Origin: Neobacillus cucumis
Lineage (GTDB): Bacteria > Bacillota > Bacilli > Bacillales_B > DSM-18226
DNA: 64,000 bases
NCBI RefSeq assembly: GCF_023715505.1
Contig: NZ_JAMBOH010000009.1
Span: 62,001-126,000 of the forward strand
Reading direction: 5' to 3'
A model generated the notes under the pieces. It was given only the letters and a program-made list of their open reading frames with translations, was not told where the DNA came from and did no database searches. Position numbers and translations under genes: made by a program. Position 1 is the first letter of the stretch; the number at the start of each line of letters is the position of its first letter. Positions 1 to 8,320 of the stretch are shown here, piece after piece.

Positions 1-2
1 CA

Positions 3-1358
3 CGTGACGCCTTTGACAAGAGCGACTGGAAAAACATGAAGCCGAAGGACCGGGCAAAGGTACTATTTGCGATTTCTTATAAAATTGCCGAGCACGCCCA
101 AGAACTAGCCTATTTAGAAGCGATTAGTTCGGGCGGAACCGTCCGGCGCATTGGCAATAGTGATATTTTACAAATGGTCGACTTATTCCAGACACTAGCG
201 AACTTTACTTTAGAGTACCCATTCTCAGAAACGCTCCCAGTCCCGCCATTCCCGGGGCCTGCTCACAACTTCATTTGGCGTGAACCTATTGGCGTTTGTG
301 CGGCGATTACCCCTTGGAACTTGCCAATGGTGATTGCGACTTGGAAAATTGCGCCAGCGCTCGCAATGGGGAACACGATTGTGATTAAACCGGCCAGCTA
401 CACCCCGCTATCGACACTGAAATTAGCAGAAATTATTTCAGAGGTGGTCCCGCCTGGTGTCATTAATGTGGTAACCGGAGCAGGTGCAGAAGTAGGGGAA
501 GCATTAGTGAATCATCCACAGGTTGATAAGGTTGCCTTTACCGGTTCAACAGAGGTTGGCCGAAGAATTATGGGTCTTGCCGCCGGCACGATTAAAAATA
601 CAACCTTAGAACTTGGCGGAAAGTCACCAAATATCCTGCTAGAAGATGCAGACTTAAATATTGCTTTACCGGGAAGCCTTTTCGGCGTATTCCTTCATTC
701 CGGCCAGCTGTGCGAATCAGGAACAAGGCTGTTTGTACCAGATAAACTTTATGATCAAGTGGTTACTGGTCTCGTTGCGCTTGCCAGTAAACTAAAACTA
801 GGCAATCCGCTTGACCCAACAACAGATGTCGGACCAGTAATATCGAAAAAACAAAAGGAAACGATCCTTTCTTATATTGAGTCCGGTAAGCAAGAAGGGG
901 CAACACTTGTCTGCGGTGGGAAAGCAGTCACCGTCCCAGGATGTGAGCAAGGTCATTTTATCGAGCCAACGATTTTTACAAATGTGACCAACGATATGAA
1001 AATTGCCCAAGAGGAAATCTTTGGACCTGTCTTATGTGTGATTCGTTATTCGGACCTAGATGAAGCCATTCAAATGGCCAATGATACGATTTATGGATTA
1101 GCAGCAGGTGTCTGGACTCAGGATGTGAATAAAGCCTATGAGGTTGCTAGGAAACTTCAAGCGGGTGTGGTCTGGATTAACGACTGGCATATGCTCCGCA
1201 GTGATGCACCGTTTGGCGGATACAAGCAAAGCGGAATCGGCCGGGAGATGGGCAAGCATTCACTTGATGCCTATACACAAGTAAAGCATGTTCATACCTC
1301 CATGTCCCCTGAATTGGAAAGACGCAGCTGGTACGGAATTCTGTTTGGTCAAAACTAA
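3..1358 (+). CDS. Aldehyde dehydrogenase, 5' end outside window
   Basis: NAD(P)-dependent aldehyde dehydrogenase, cytosolic, oxidising an aldehyde to its acid. The reading frame is open to the left edge and the residues before the first ATG (position 36) already match the family N-terminal region, so the true start lies upstream. Visible are the substrate-channel PWNLP motif, the FTGSTEVG cofactor loop, the catalytic Glu in LELGGKSPN (codon at 609) and the nucleophile Cys in GQLCESG (codon at 711), 34 residues apart as in active enzymes. It is followed 19 bp later by an iron alcohol dehydrogenase, suggesting a two-step alcohol-to-acid pair. The substrate cannot be read from the sequence; betaine aldehyde or aryl aldehydes are possible. 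Confidence 0.93.
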   Translation, partial: RDAFDKSDWKNMKPKDRAKVLFAISYKIAEHAQELAYLEAISSGGTVRRIGNSDILQMVDLFQTLANFTLEYPFSETLPVPPFPGPAHNFIWREPIGVCAAITPWNLPMVIATWKIAPALAMGNTIVIKPASYTPLSTLKLAEIISEVVPPGVINVVTGAGAEVGEALVNHPQVDKVAFTGSTEVGRRIMGLAAGTIKNTTLELGGKSPNILLEDADLNIALPGSLFGVFLHSGQLCESGTRLFVPDKLYDQVVTGLVALASKLKLGNPLDPTTDVGPVISKKQKETILSYIESGKQEGATLVCGGKAVTVPGCEQGHFIEPTIFTNVTNDMKIAQEEIFGPVLCVIRYSDLDEAIQMANDTIYGLAAGVWTQDVNKAYEVARKLQAGVVWINDWHMLRSDAPFGGYKQSGIGREMGKHSLDAYTQVKHVHTSMSPELERRSWYGILFGQN

Positions 1359-1377
1359 AGAAGAGGTGAAGAAGATT

Positions 1378-2586
1378 ATGAAAACAACTCTATCACAGTT
1401 TATGTTACGTACTGGTATTTACAGCGGATCAAATTCTCGGGCAATGGTGCCAAGTTTATTTGCCGGCCTTGGCGCAAAACGGGTCCTGCTCTTAAGTGAC
1501 CGCGGTTTAGAAAAAGCGGGGATTGTTGAAAAAGTAGCGTCGATTTTTGAATTGACTGGTCACGGGTCTGGACCGCAGCTTGTCGGAACCTATTTGGACA
1601 TTGCTCAGGATGCGGAAAGCCGCTGCATTAATGATGCGGTCCGTTATGCGAAGGAAGTGGGAGCTGATAGTTTATTAGCTGTAGGCGGCGGTAGTGTATT
1701 AGATACTGTAAAAGGGGTTAAGTATGCTCTTTATAAAGGCTTATCGGATATAAAAGATGCTATCCCTGGCGGCTTATTATATGAGCAATTTCCAAAAGCA
1801 AACTATATCCCCATCCCGCATATTGCCATCCCGACAACTGCGGGAACTGGATCCGAAGTTTCGCCGATTGCCGTTATTTTTAATGAAGACATTCAAATGA
1901 AGACGAACATCATTAATCCATTTATCAATGCCGATATGGCGATATTGGATCCTGATTTAACCGTTGGCCTGCCACCTGTGATTACCGCCTTTACAGGTTT
2001 TGATGCTTTAACACATGCGATTGAAGCACTAGCATCACCAACAGCGACTGGTCTAACGGATGCTTATGCTCTACATGCGATCAGATTGATTGAAAAAAAT
2101 CTTCCGGTGGCTGTAGATGATGGCGGCAATTTAGATGCCCGAATGGATTTATTGCAGGCAAGTCTAATGGGAATTACCGCGTTTAGCTTTGCTCTAAATG
2201 CGATTCCGGTTCATAATATGGCCCATGCCTACGGTGCCTTGTTCCGAATCCCACATGGATTAGCGAATGCCGTTTTTTTACCGGTGGTGATGGAGCTTGT
2301 TCCTCAATTGTATTTGCCAAAGGCTGCTGAACTGGCTCAGGCATTGGCTGTCGATGTGAAGGATGATACACCTGAAAATGCACTTGCTAAAGTAATTGAA
2401 AAAATCAGATTGTTACAGCAAAGAGTCGGCCTACCTGCCGACTTCAAGCAATTTAATATAAGTGAAGAGGCATTAGCGGCAACGATTCCGGCGGTTATGA
2501 AGGACCCTGCAGCGCTCAGTTTCCCAATGCCTCAAGAATTAATTGCGGCGATCGGACAGAGGGTTGTTCCTGTCACTGTAAAGTAA
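1378..2586 (+). CDS. Iron-containing alcohol dehydrogenase
   Basis: Group III metal-dependent alcohol dehydrogenase of 402 aa. The NAD-binding GGGSVLD and the PTTAGTGSEVSP signature are present. The four metal ligands are visible as Asp209, His213 (FDALTHAIEA), His279 and His293 (HNMAHAYG...IPHG), with family spacing. The ATG at 1378 is chosen over an upstream in-frame ATG at 1288 because it follows AGAGGTGAAG and avoids overlapping the aldehyde dehydrogenase gene by 71 bp. With its upstream neighbour it likely forms a transcription unit converting an alcohol to a carboxylate. It ends at a rho-independent terminator. The substrate is unknown. Confidence 0.93.
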   Translation: MKTTLSQFMLRTGIYSGSNSRAMVPSLFAGLGAKRVLLLSDRGLEKAGIVEKVASIFELTGHGSGPQLVGTYLDIAQDAESRCINDAVRYAKEVGADSLLAVGGGSVLDTVKGVKYALYKGLSDIKDAIPGGLLYEQFPKANYIPIPHIAIPTTAGTGSEVSPIAVIFNEDIQMKTNIINPFINADMAILDPDLTVGLPPVITAFTGFDALTHAIEALASPTATGLTDAYALHAIRLIEKNLPVAVDDGGNLDARMDLLQASLMGITAFSFALNAIPVHNMAHAYGALFRIPHGLANAVFLPVVMELVPQLYLPKAAELAQALAVDVKDDTPENALAKVIEKIRLLQQRVGLPADFKQFNISEEALAATIPAVMKDPAALSFPMPQELIAAIGQRVVPVTVK

Positions 2587-2596
2587 GTAATAATTA

Positions 2597-2637
2597 GAAA
2601 CAAAGGTACTCAGAGAGAATGCCTTTGTTTCTTTTTG
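2597..2637 (+). terminator. Rho-independent terminator of the ADH/ALDH unit
   Basis: Perfect 10-bp stem (GAAACAAAGG / CCTTTGTTTC) with a 15-nt loop followed by CTTTTTG, 11 bp after the alcohol dehydrogenase stop codon. Confidence 0.85.
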
Positions 2638-2648
2638 TATTTTTTGCT

Positions 2649-2677
2649 TTGTATCCATAAACATCTTGATATATAAT
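2649..2677 (+). promoter_or_regulatory. Candidate sigma-A promoter for ppaC
   Basis: TTGTAT (2649-2654) and TATAAT (2672-2677) are separated by 17 bp and lie 67 bp upstream of the ppaC start, directly after the preceding terminator. This is a sequence match only. Confidence 0.6.
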
Positions 2678-2744
2678 TTCAAATAGGGTCATTTTAGTTT
2701 TGGATTGATCTACATAAAATTTTTGATGAGTAGGAGTAGTAAAA

Positions 2745-3680
2745 ATGGAAAAAGTACTTATTTTCGGTCATAAAAATCCAGACACCGATACAATCTGTTC
2801 TGCGATCGCTTATGCAGATTTGAAAAAACAATTAGGCTATGATGTTGAACCAGTTCGTCTTGGTCAAATCAATGGCGAAACACAATTTGCTCTTACAACT
2901 TTCAATGCTGAAGTTCCACGTTTAGTGGAAGCAGTTGCGTCTGAAGTAAATTCTGTTATCTTAGTTGACCACAACGAGCGCCAGCAAAGTGCAAATGATA
3001 TTGCAGATGTTCGTGTATTAGAGGTTATCGACCACCACCGTATCGCAAACTTTGAAACAAGCGATCCTTTATACTACCGTTGCGAGCCTGTTGGCTGTAC
3101 AGCAACGATTTTAAACAAGATGTACAAAGAAAACGGCAAAGAAATTAAGAAAGAAATCGCTGGTCTTATGTTATCTGCGATCATTTCCGATTCTTTATTG
3201 TTTAAATCCCCAACCTGCACACCTGAAGATGTTGCAGCTGCTAAAGAATTAGCAGCCATTGCTGGTGTAGATGCTGAAACTTATGGTTTGGAAATGTTAA
3301 AAGCAGGTGCGGACGTTCGTGATAAATCGATTGCCGACCTTTTAAGCTTAGATGCGAAAGAATTCGAAATGGGTTCAAGCAAAGTTGAAATTGCGCAAGT
3401 GAACGTAGTGGACACAGCTGATGTTCTAGAACGTCAAACTGAATTAGAAGCGGCAATTGCCAACATCGTGGCAGAAAAGAACTTAGATTTATTCTTGTTT
3501 GTTGTTACAGATATCTTAACAAATGATTCTGTTGGTTTAGCAATCGGAAGCAAAACGGCTGCAGTTGAAAAAGCCTACAATGTTTCACTAGAAAATAATA
3601 CAGCGACTTTAAAAGGTGTTGTATCACGTAAAAAACAAATCGTACCTGTATTAACTGATATCTTTAATCAAGGTATCTAA
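2745..3680 (+). CDS. ppaC: Manganese-dependent inorganic pyrophosphatase
   Basis: Family II (DHH) inorganic pyrophosphatase of 311 aa, the usual length. It hydrolyses pyrophosphate to two phosphates in the cytosol and so drives biosynthetic reactions. Metal ligands lie in GHKNPDTD (residues 8-15) and in the DHH triplet at residues 96-98. The C-terminal substrate-binding SRKKQ is at about 294-298. The ATG follows TAGGAG. It is a single-gene unit with its own promoter and a terminator hairpin just downstream, as in other Bacillus species. Identification is secure. Confidence 0.97.
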   Translation: MEKVLIFGHKNPDTDTICSAIAYADLKKQLGYDVEPVRLGQINGETQFALTTFNAEVPRLVEAVASEVNSVILVDHNERQQSANDIADVRVLEVIDHHRIANFETSDPLYYRCEPVGCTATILNKMYKENGKEIKKEIAGLMLSAIISDSLLFKSPTCTPEDVAAAKELAAIAGVDAETYGLEMLKAGADVRDKSIADLLSLDAKEFEMGSSKVEIAQVNVVDTADVLERQTELEAAIANIVAEKNLDLFLFVVTDILTNDSVGLAIGSKTAAVEKAYNVSLENNTATLKGVVSRKKQIVPVLTDIFNQGI

Positions 3681-3693
3681 TAGAGTGCAACAC

Positions 3694-3727
3694 TAAAACC
3701 GTTCATGCTTTGCATGGACGGTTTTAA
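3694..3727. terminator. Bidirectional terminator after ppaC
   Basis: A 12-13-bp stem AAAACCGTTCATG / CATGGACGGTTTT with a 5-nt loop lies between ppaC and the convergent coiled-coil gene. A-rich and T-rich flanks let it work on both strands. Confidence 0.85.
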
Positions 3728-3752
3728 GGTTGTGAACCAAAGGTTACATAAC

Positions 3753-4508
3753 TTATTCAACTTCCTGATTTTCTTCTTTCTTTTGATTCATTAAGAAAAA
3801 TGTAAGCGGCTGTTCGGAGCCGGTCATTAATTTGTACACATAGGAAGACGTGAGCTTATAGCCGTCATCTATTTTTCCTGCCAGGTAATTGGTCCGTTCA
3901 AATAGGATGGAACGGATATGGTTTAGCTGTCTGGCAAATTTATCTAATAATGCCTCTTGATTATCGAGCCGTTTTAACATCCCGCCGTGGATTTCTTCTT
4001 GTTTAGTTAATTTTTCAGCTGCCTGTTTTTGCATTTCAAGTTGTTCTTTCATTTGCATGGCAAGTTGTTGTTGTGTTTCTTCATTCTTATCTAAACGATC
4101 CGCAATACTGTCACAGGTCTTACTAATTTGATTGATTTGTGCAGTTAGGGTTTCCTTTGCCTGTGTTTCTTTTTCAACCATAGCCTCTAATTGGACATTC
4201 TTTTCATGGAGGGAATGTAAATTGGTGACCATTTCATTTTCAAATTTCTGCTGTCTAAACGTACTATTCTTTAAGTCACTCAACTGATAATCTACCTGTT
4301 TCCAGTGGGTGTTCTGGGCATCTGTTTGCTGCTGATAACGCGTTTGCAGTTCTGCTAATGCCTGGTTCAGAGCCATATTTGCTTTTTGCTGCTCCTTCAT
4401 TAGTTCAGTGAGGAAATCCTGCCTGGATTCCACTTGATTCGGTGCAGCCAATTGGCTGTTATTTTTATATAAATTCGGATGCGCCAGCTTATTGATAAAT
4501 AGTCCCAT
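3753..4508 (-). CDS. Coiled-coil protein of unknown function
   Basis: A 251-aa soluble protein that I do not recognise as a named family. Residues about 30-200 are rich in Gln, Glu, Lys and Leu with heptad character, predicting a long coiled coil. The C-terminal 50 residues (KIDDGYKLTSSYVYKLMTG) look globular. No signal peptide or membrane segment is visible. The ATG is preceded by GGAGAGAGG. It is convergent with ppaC and divergent from nothing, so the neighbours give no functional hint. A structural or cell-envelope-associated role is possible but unsupported. Confidence 0.8.
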   Translation of the reverse strand: MGLFINKLAHPNLYKNNSQLAAPNQVESRQDFLTELMKEQQKANMALNQALAELQTRYQQQTDAQNTHWKQVDYQLSDLKNSTFRQQKFENEMVTNLHSLHEKNVQLEAMVEKETQAKETLTAQINQISKTCDSIADRLDKNEETQQQLAMQMKEQLEMQKQAAEKLTKQEEIHGGMLKRLDNQEALLDKFARQLNHIRSILFERTNYLAGKIDDGYKLTSSYVYKLMTGSEQPLTFFLMNQKKEENQEVE

Positions 4509-4603
4509 ACCTCTCTCCGCCTTTTATTTGTTTGATTTGGGATAGTTTATGCAAAGAAATTGGAACCGGGGACATGATTGGGCTAGGGAACATGATAAAA
4601 CAA

Positions 4604-4631
4604 AAAAACGCTTGGAATATCCAAGCGTTTG
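4604..4631 (-). terminator. Terminator of the HAD phosphatase gene
   Basis: Stem AAACGCTTGG / CCAAGCGTTT immediately after the stop codon of the minus-strand HAD gene. On the minus strand the stem is followed by a run of seven T. Confidence 0.85.
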
Positions 4632-4634
4632 AAC

Positions 4635-5456
4635 TTAAACTAAAACTGTCGTATTTAAAACGAATTTTTCGACTACCTTTGCTACGCCATCATTCATGTT
4701 TGTGTCTGTTACATAATTCGCTTTTTCCTTAATATCTTGCGGCGCATTACCCATGGCAACACCGAGTCCAGCGAACTCGATCATCGCTAAATCGTTGTAG
4801 CTATCACCGATAGCGATCACTTCTTCGCGTGTAATACCAAGTTGTCCAATTAGTTGATTTAGGCTGGTTCCTTTTGTTACCCCTTTTTCAGTAAACTCTA
4901 AAAAGAATGGTTTAGAACGCATGACGCTTAGTTCTTCAGCTAGTTCTTGCTGCAGTTTACGCTCTACTTCGACAAGTTTTTCCGGAGAGTCGACCATTAA
5001 TACTTTAACAACCGGTTCATTGACTGACTCAACAAAACTATCAACCTCAAATACATCTAAACCTGTAATTTCTGCTTCAATAGTGGTATATTGATTTCCT
5101 GCCTCGGTAACAATCAACTCACCTACATAGGTGTGAATAAACACATCTTCGCGACGGCTTAAATGATATAGGCGGTGCGCGGTTTCGGGTGATAACGTGC
5201 TGCTAAAAAGTTCTTCACCTGTTTGGCAGTTCGTAATTTTTGCCCCATTAAAAGAAAGAATAAAGCTTCCATATTTCTTTAATTCTAGCTCATCGGCAAT
5301 TTCATACATCGCTGACGTTGGTCGCCCAGATGCTAGTACAACCTTTACACCTGTCTTTTGAGCATCCATTAATGACTGTTTCGTACGAGGGGAAATTGTG
5401 TGGTCGTCTTGGAGCAAGGTATCATCTAAATCTAGTACAATCATTTTATATGACAT
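4635..5456 (-). CDS. Cof-type HAD hydrolase (sugar/nucleotide phosphatase)
   Basis: A 273-aa member of the Cof/IIB branch of the HAD superfamily, which removes phosphate from sugar phosphates, FMN or related metabolites. Motif I DLDDT is at residues 9-13 (nucleophile Asp9, acid Asp11). Motif IV GDSYND is at 217-222 with the following VAMGNA, and the cap domain lies between. It resembles B. subtilis YwpJ/YitU-type and E. coli YidA proteins. The exact substrate cannot be assigned. It is a monocistronic unit with a strong terminator. Confidence 0.93.
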   Translation of the reverse strand: MSYKMIVLDLDDTLLQDDHTISPRTKQSLMDAQKTGVKVVLASGRPTSAMYEIADELELKKYGSFILSFNGAKITNCQTGEELFSSTLSPETAHRLYHLSRREDVFIHTYVGELIVTEAGNQYTTIEAEITGLDVFEVDSFVESVNEPVVKVLMVDSPEKLVEVERKLQQELAEELSVMRSKPFFLEFTEKGVTKGTSLNQLIGQLGITREEVIAIGDSYNDLAMIEFAGLGVAMGNAPQDIKEKANYVTDTNMNDGVAKVVEKFVLNTTVLV

Positions 5457-5604
5457 TTTTCTGTTCCTTTCTCTAGTTAGCTTCTTATCCCATCTTACTA
5501 TAAGTCTAGGAAGAAATACTATTACAAATCAATCCAATTAAGCATATTTATTGTTTTAAGAATCAACGGTCTTCTGTTTAACATGAAAATTAGGGGGCGA
5601 GGAA

Positions 5605-6287
5605 ATGAAAAAAGCAGCAGTTTCCTTTAGTGGGAAGGATTCAACCTTAGCTTTACATGATCTATTAAACTCAAATGAATATGAGGTCAAAATATTATTT
5701 TCAACCGTTACTGATGGATTTAATCGGACTAGTATTCTCGGTGTGAGAGAGGAATTGCTAGAGGCTCAAGCTAAGTCAATTGGTCTTCCATAAAAAAAAT
5801 TAGAATTCCCGAACAGTGCTCTAATGAAAAATATGGTGAAATTATGATAAAAGAAATCAATGCTATGAAGGAGTTAGGCGTTGACCATATCGCATTTGGA
5901 GACTTATTTCTTGAGGATGTGCGAAGATATAGGGAAGAAATGTTAAAGCCTGTAGGAATCACACCGATTTTTCCTTTATGGGGTATAAACACATCAGAAC
6001 TGATTTACCGCTTTCTTTCTCTTGGATATCGAACGATTACGACCTGTGTAGATATGACTCAATTGCCCGAGGGTTTTTCAGGCAGGGAAATCACTCAACA
6101 ATTTTTGGAGGACCTGCCTGTTGAGGTAGACCCTTGTGGGGAAAACGGGAATATCATTCCTTTGTTTTTGATGGCCCTATATTTAGAGGCTATACAGTTT
6201 AAAACAGGCGAGAAAAAGTTGACAAACGACATCTATACTGGGCAAATGAGGTTCTGTTATACCGATTTAATTCCCAGTAAGGAATGA
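5605..6287 (+). pseudogene. Dph6-like ATP pyrophosphatase (DUF71), frameshifted
   Basis: N-type ATP pyrophosphatase related to diphthine-ammonia ligase. The N-terminus has the PP-loop SFSGKDST (residues 7-14) and the later GITPIFPLWG and VDPCGENG motifs are present, but the frame is broken three times. A base is missing just before or in the TAA at 5791-5793. One G is missing at 6147-6149; reading the next frame restores YHSFVFDGPIF. A net one-base shift near 6185 restores EAIQFKTGEKKL. Only the reconstructed frame of about 227 codons gives the full domain. Adding A to the A8 run at 5792 does not remove the stop, so a simple homopolymer miscount is not enough. RBS AGGGGGCGAGG precedes the ATG. 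Confidence 0.85.
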
Positions 6288-6288
6288 A

Positions 6289-6304
6289 GCAGGGAGTTCC
6301 CTGC
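6289..6304. terminator. Short hairpin between convergent genes
   Basis: GCAGGGA / TCCCTGC stem with a 2-nt loop followed by a short T-rich stretch on the plus strand. It is a weak terminator candidate. Confidence 0.45.
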
Positions 6305-6327
6305 ATCCATTTTTATCTAAATAACTT

Positions 6328-7266
6328 TTAATCGAATAATAATGACCGAACGGCCATTTCTTGCTTTCCTGTGGGCGGCCAAACAGATAGGTCAAATGGA
6401 TAATCAGAACCCGGGACAACTCGATCCTCACCAACCGTTTTGATTAGGAAATCCAGGCTATCTTGGTTCCATAACACCGTATCATACCAAAAGCGTTTCA
6501 AGTACTCCGATGGTTTGGCCTTTAATTTTGAAGAAACTAGTGGCCAGTGGTCAAAACCCTTGTCCAGCCTGCCAATCTGATAGGGTAGGAAACCGCCGCC
6601 ATGTGCAAATAATATTTTTACATTAGGAAACTGATCAATCAAACCACTTAACAAGAGGTCCGTAGCACAAACTGTAGTTTCCCAAGGAACACCAATTAAA
6701 TTAGGCATCATTCTTCTCTTTAAGCGTGGGTCTTCACATAATAAAGGATGAATAAACACGATAGCTTTTAGACGATTAGCTTCTTCAAAAAATGGCGTGA
6801 AAAATTCGTCTGATAACATTTGATTTTCAAGGCCAGGTCCGATAATGACCCCTTTAAGTCCCATTTTCATAGCATCTTGTAAAACCTGGGCTGCTTGAAT
6901 AGGATTGGTAAGTGGAACTGTTCCTAACGCTGAGAGTCTATTTGGGGACGTGTGGGTCCACTCTGCTAATGAACGGTTGTAAACAGTGGAGATATTTACT
7001 GTAATTTCTTCGGGAAAATCATACATAAAAAGCTGGGGAATCGGTGATACAACTGAATGAGTAACACCTGCTTTTGCCTGCTCGTCTAGGTATAATCCGC
7101 CATCTGTAAACGACTTCTTCAATTCGAAGCCCCAGCTTTCGTTAACCACTAAAAATTCATCTTTATCTTCATCTTTTTTTATCCATTTAGCATTTACTGT
7201 TTTTTGGTGATCCTTCAACCATGTTAAAACGTCCGATGGGATAAAATGAGTGTGAAAATCATACAA
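6328..7266 (-). CDS. Amidohydrolase 2 family decarboxylase (ACMSD-like)
   Basis: A 312-aa amidohydrolase-2 (TIM-barrel) protein of the aminocarboxymuconate-semialdehyde decarboxylase family. The metal-binding DFHTHF (residues 3-8), the internal FIHPLL, LFAHGGGFLPY and a late GSDYPFD Asp are present. I place the start at TTG 7266 because AAAAAGGGG lies 9 bp upstream, the family motif begins at residue 3, and an upstream in-frame ATG (7350) would overlap the IclR gene by 47 bp. It follows the IclR gene and is divergent from the meta-cleavage operon. By context it probably decarboxylates a carboxylated ring-cleavage product, as PraH or NbaD do in related pathways. That assignment is inference. 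Confidence 0.88.
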   Translation of the reverse strand: MYDFHTHFIPSDVLTWLKDHQKTVNAKWIKKDEDKDEFLVVNESWGFELKKSFTDGGLYLDEQAKAGVTHSVVSPIPQLFMYDFPEEITVNISTVYNRSLAEWTHTSPNRLSALGTVPLTNPIQAAQVLQDAMKMGLKGVIIGPGLENQMLSDEFFTPFFEEANRLKAIVFIHPLLCEDPRLKRRMMPNLIGVPWETTVCATDLLLSGLIDQFPNVKILFAHGGGFLPYQIGRLDKGFDHWPLVSSKLKAKPSEYLKRFWYDTVLWNQDSLDFLIKTVGEDRVVPGSDYPFDLSVWPPTGKQEMAVRSLLFD

Positions 7267-7303
7267 GCGAAACAGCCCCTTTTTACTATTTTGAAATACT
7301 AGT

Positions 7304-8083
7304 TTAGTAACCTCGATAACCCATTCTGGATGAGACCTCTTTTGCTGCACTCATTACCTTTTTTGCTAGCCCCTGAATTTTATGCTGCTGTATTCTTTGG
7401 TTTGGCCCCACGACAGAAAGCGCTGCAGTAACCTTTCCTCTGTAATCAAAAATAGGGGCAGCGATGGAGGTTACCCCTTCTAAGATTTCTTCTGTACTAC
7501 TTGCGTAACCGTTTTTTTTCACTTGATTTAAATGAATCCGAAGTTTTTGCGGATTTGTGATAGTGTTTTGGGCTAATTTTTCCAGCCCCTTTTCAATTAC
7601 CTGATTAACGACATCTTCTGCTGCATGAGCAAGCAGGACCTTGCCGGAACTCGTGCAGTATGGAGGATTTCTCTTACCTATATGGGTTAGGAAACGAACC
7701 GGATGGTTACATTCGACCTTTTGAAGATAGATTACGTCTAAATGATCCAAAACGGAAATATGTGCTGTTTCCCCAATATTTTCTACTAACCGATTTAAGA
7801 CAGGCTGTGATTCTCGGTAGATATCCATCTGACTGCTGACAATTCCGCTTAAAGAAAGAATGGATAGGCCTAACCGATATTTTTTTGTTTCCGGATCCTT
7901 ATAGACAAACCCTTCGCTTGCAAGCGTTGTCATTGTTCGGCTGACCGTACTCTTGTTAAGTCCGAGCGCAGCGGATAGTTCACTAATCTTTTTTTCCGGT
8001 TCATCCATCGTAAAACATTGTAAAATCCGAAGTGCATTTTTTACCGAAGAAAGATGACTATCATTCTCGACATTTACGCTCAA
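7304..8083 (-). CDS. IclR-family transcriptional regulator
   Basis: A 259-aa IclR-type regulator. The N-terminal winged helix-turn-helix is at residues about 33-55 (ISELSAALGLNKSTVSR) and the C-terminal effector-binding domain carries YCTSSGKVLLA and the EEILEGVTSIAAP segment. IclR proteins of this kind control aromatic catabolism through a small-molecule effector. The gene is transcribed away from the meta-cleavage operon and upstream of the ACMSD-like gene, which makes it the likely pathway regulator. The intergenic region holds an inverted GTTGC/GCAAC motif that may be its operator. The effector cannot be read from sequence. Confidence 0.95.
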   Translation of the reverse strand: MSVNVENDSHLSSVKNALRILQCFTMDEPEKKISELSAALGLNKSTVSRTMTTLASEGFVYKDPETKKYRLGLSILSLSGIVSSQMDIYRESQPVLNRLVENIGETAHISVLDHLDVIYLQKVECNHPVRFLTHIGKRNPPYCTSSGKVLLAHAAEDVVNQVIEKGLEKLAQNTITNPQKLRIHLNQVKKNGYASSTEEILEGVTSIAAPIFDYRGKVTAALSVVGPNQRIQQHKIQGLAKKVMSAAKEVSSRMGYRGY

Positions 8084-8125
8084 TTGAAATCCCTCCTTTT
8101 GAAGTGTTTCATTATGTAAAACAAA

Positions 8126-8137
8126 GTTGCTCTATAG
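8126..8137. promoter_or_regulatory. Candidate IclR operator, distal half
   Basis: GTTGCTCTATAG; its first 11 bases are the exact reverse complement of 8222-8232 in the same divergent intergenic region, about 85 bp apart. Confidence 0.35.
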
Positions 8138-8215
8138 TCGGCAATATACCAGAAAAAACTAAAAATGAAAACAGTATTTTTAAATATTATGAATTATTTA
8201 AAAAAGTCGCCTTTT

Positions 8216-8232
8216 GTTGCATATAGAGCAAC
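8216..8232. promoter_or_regulatory. Candidate IclR operator, proximal palindrome
   Basis: GTTGC-N7-GCAAC palindrome about 90 bp before the first gene of the meta-cleavage operon, overlapping one copy of the longer inverted motif TATAGAGCAAC. Palindromes of this size are typical of IclR sites. The assignment is inferred from position. Confidence 0.45.
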
Positions 8233-8253
8233 GATGGCGTTGTATGTGAAATT

Positions 8254-8267
8254 CGGAAGCGTTACCA
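8254..8267 (+). promoter_or_regulatory. Candidate cre (CcpA) site
   Basis: CGGAAGCGTTACCA matches the catabolite-response consensus TGNAARCGNWWNCA at every constrained base except the first. It lies between the putative IclR operator and the operon start, a position compatible with carbon catabolite repression. Confidence 0.45.
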
Positions 8268-8320
8268 TGTAGTTAAGAAAAATATTAAATTATCATTTAT
8301 TTATTAGGAGGAATATCGAT

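Noticed and set aside
4532..4732. 66-codon plus-strand frame
   Set aside because: Runs antisense through the HAD terminator and gene end; no start signal.
5786..5800. Programmed frameshift at the A8 run in the Dph6-like gene
   Set aside because: The stop codon lies at the run itself but two further frame changes occur downstream, so decay is the simpler view.
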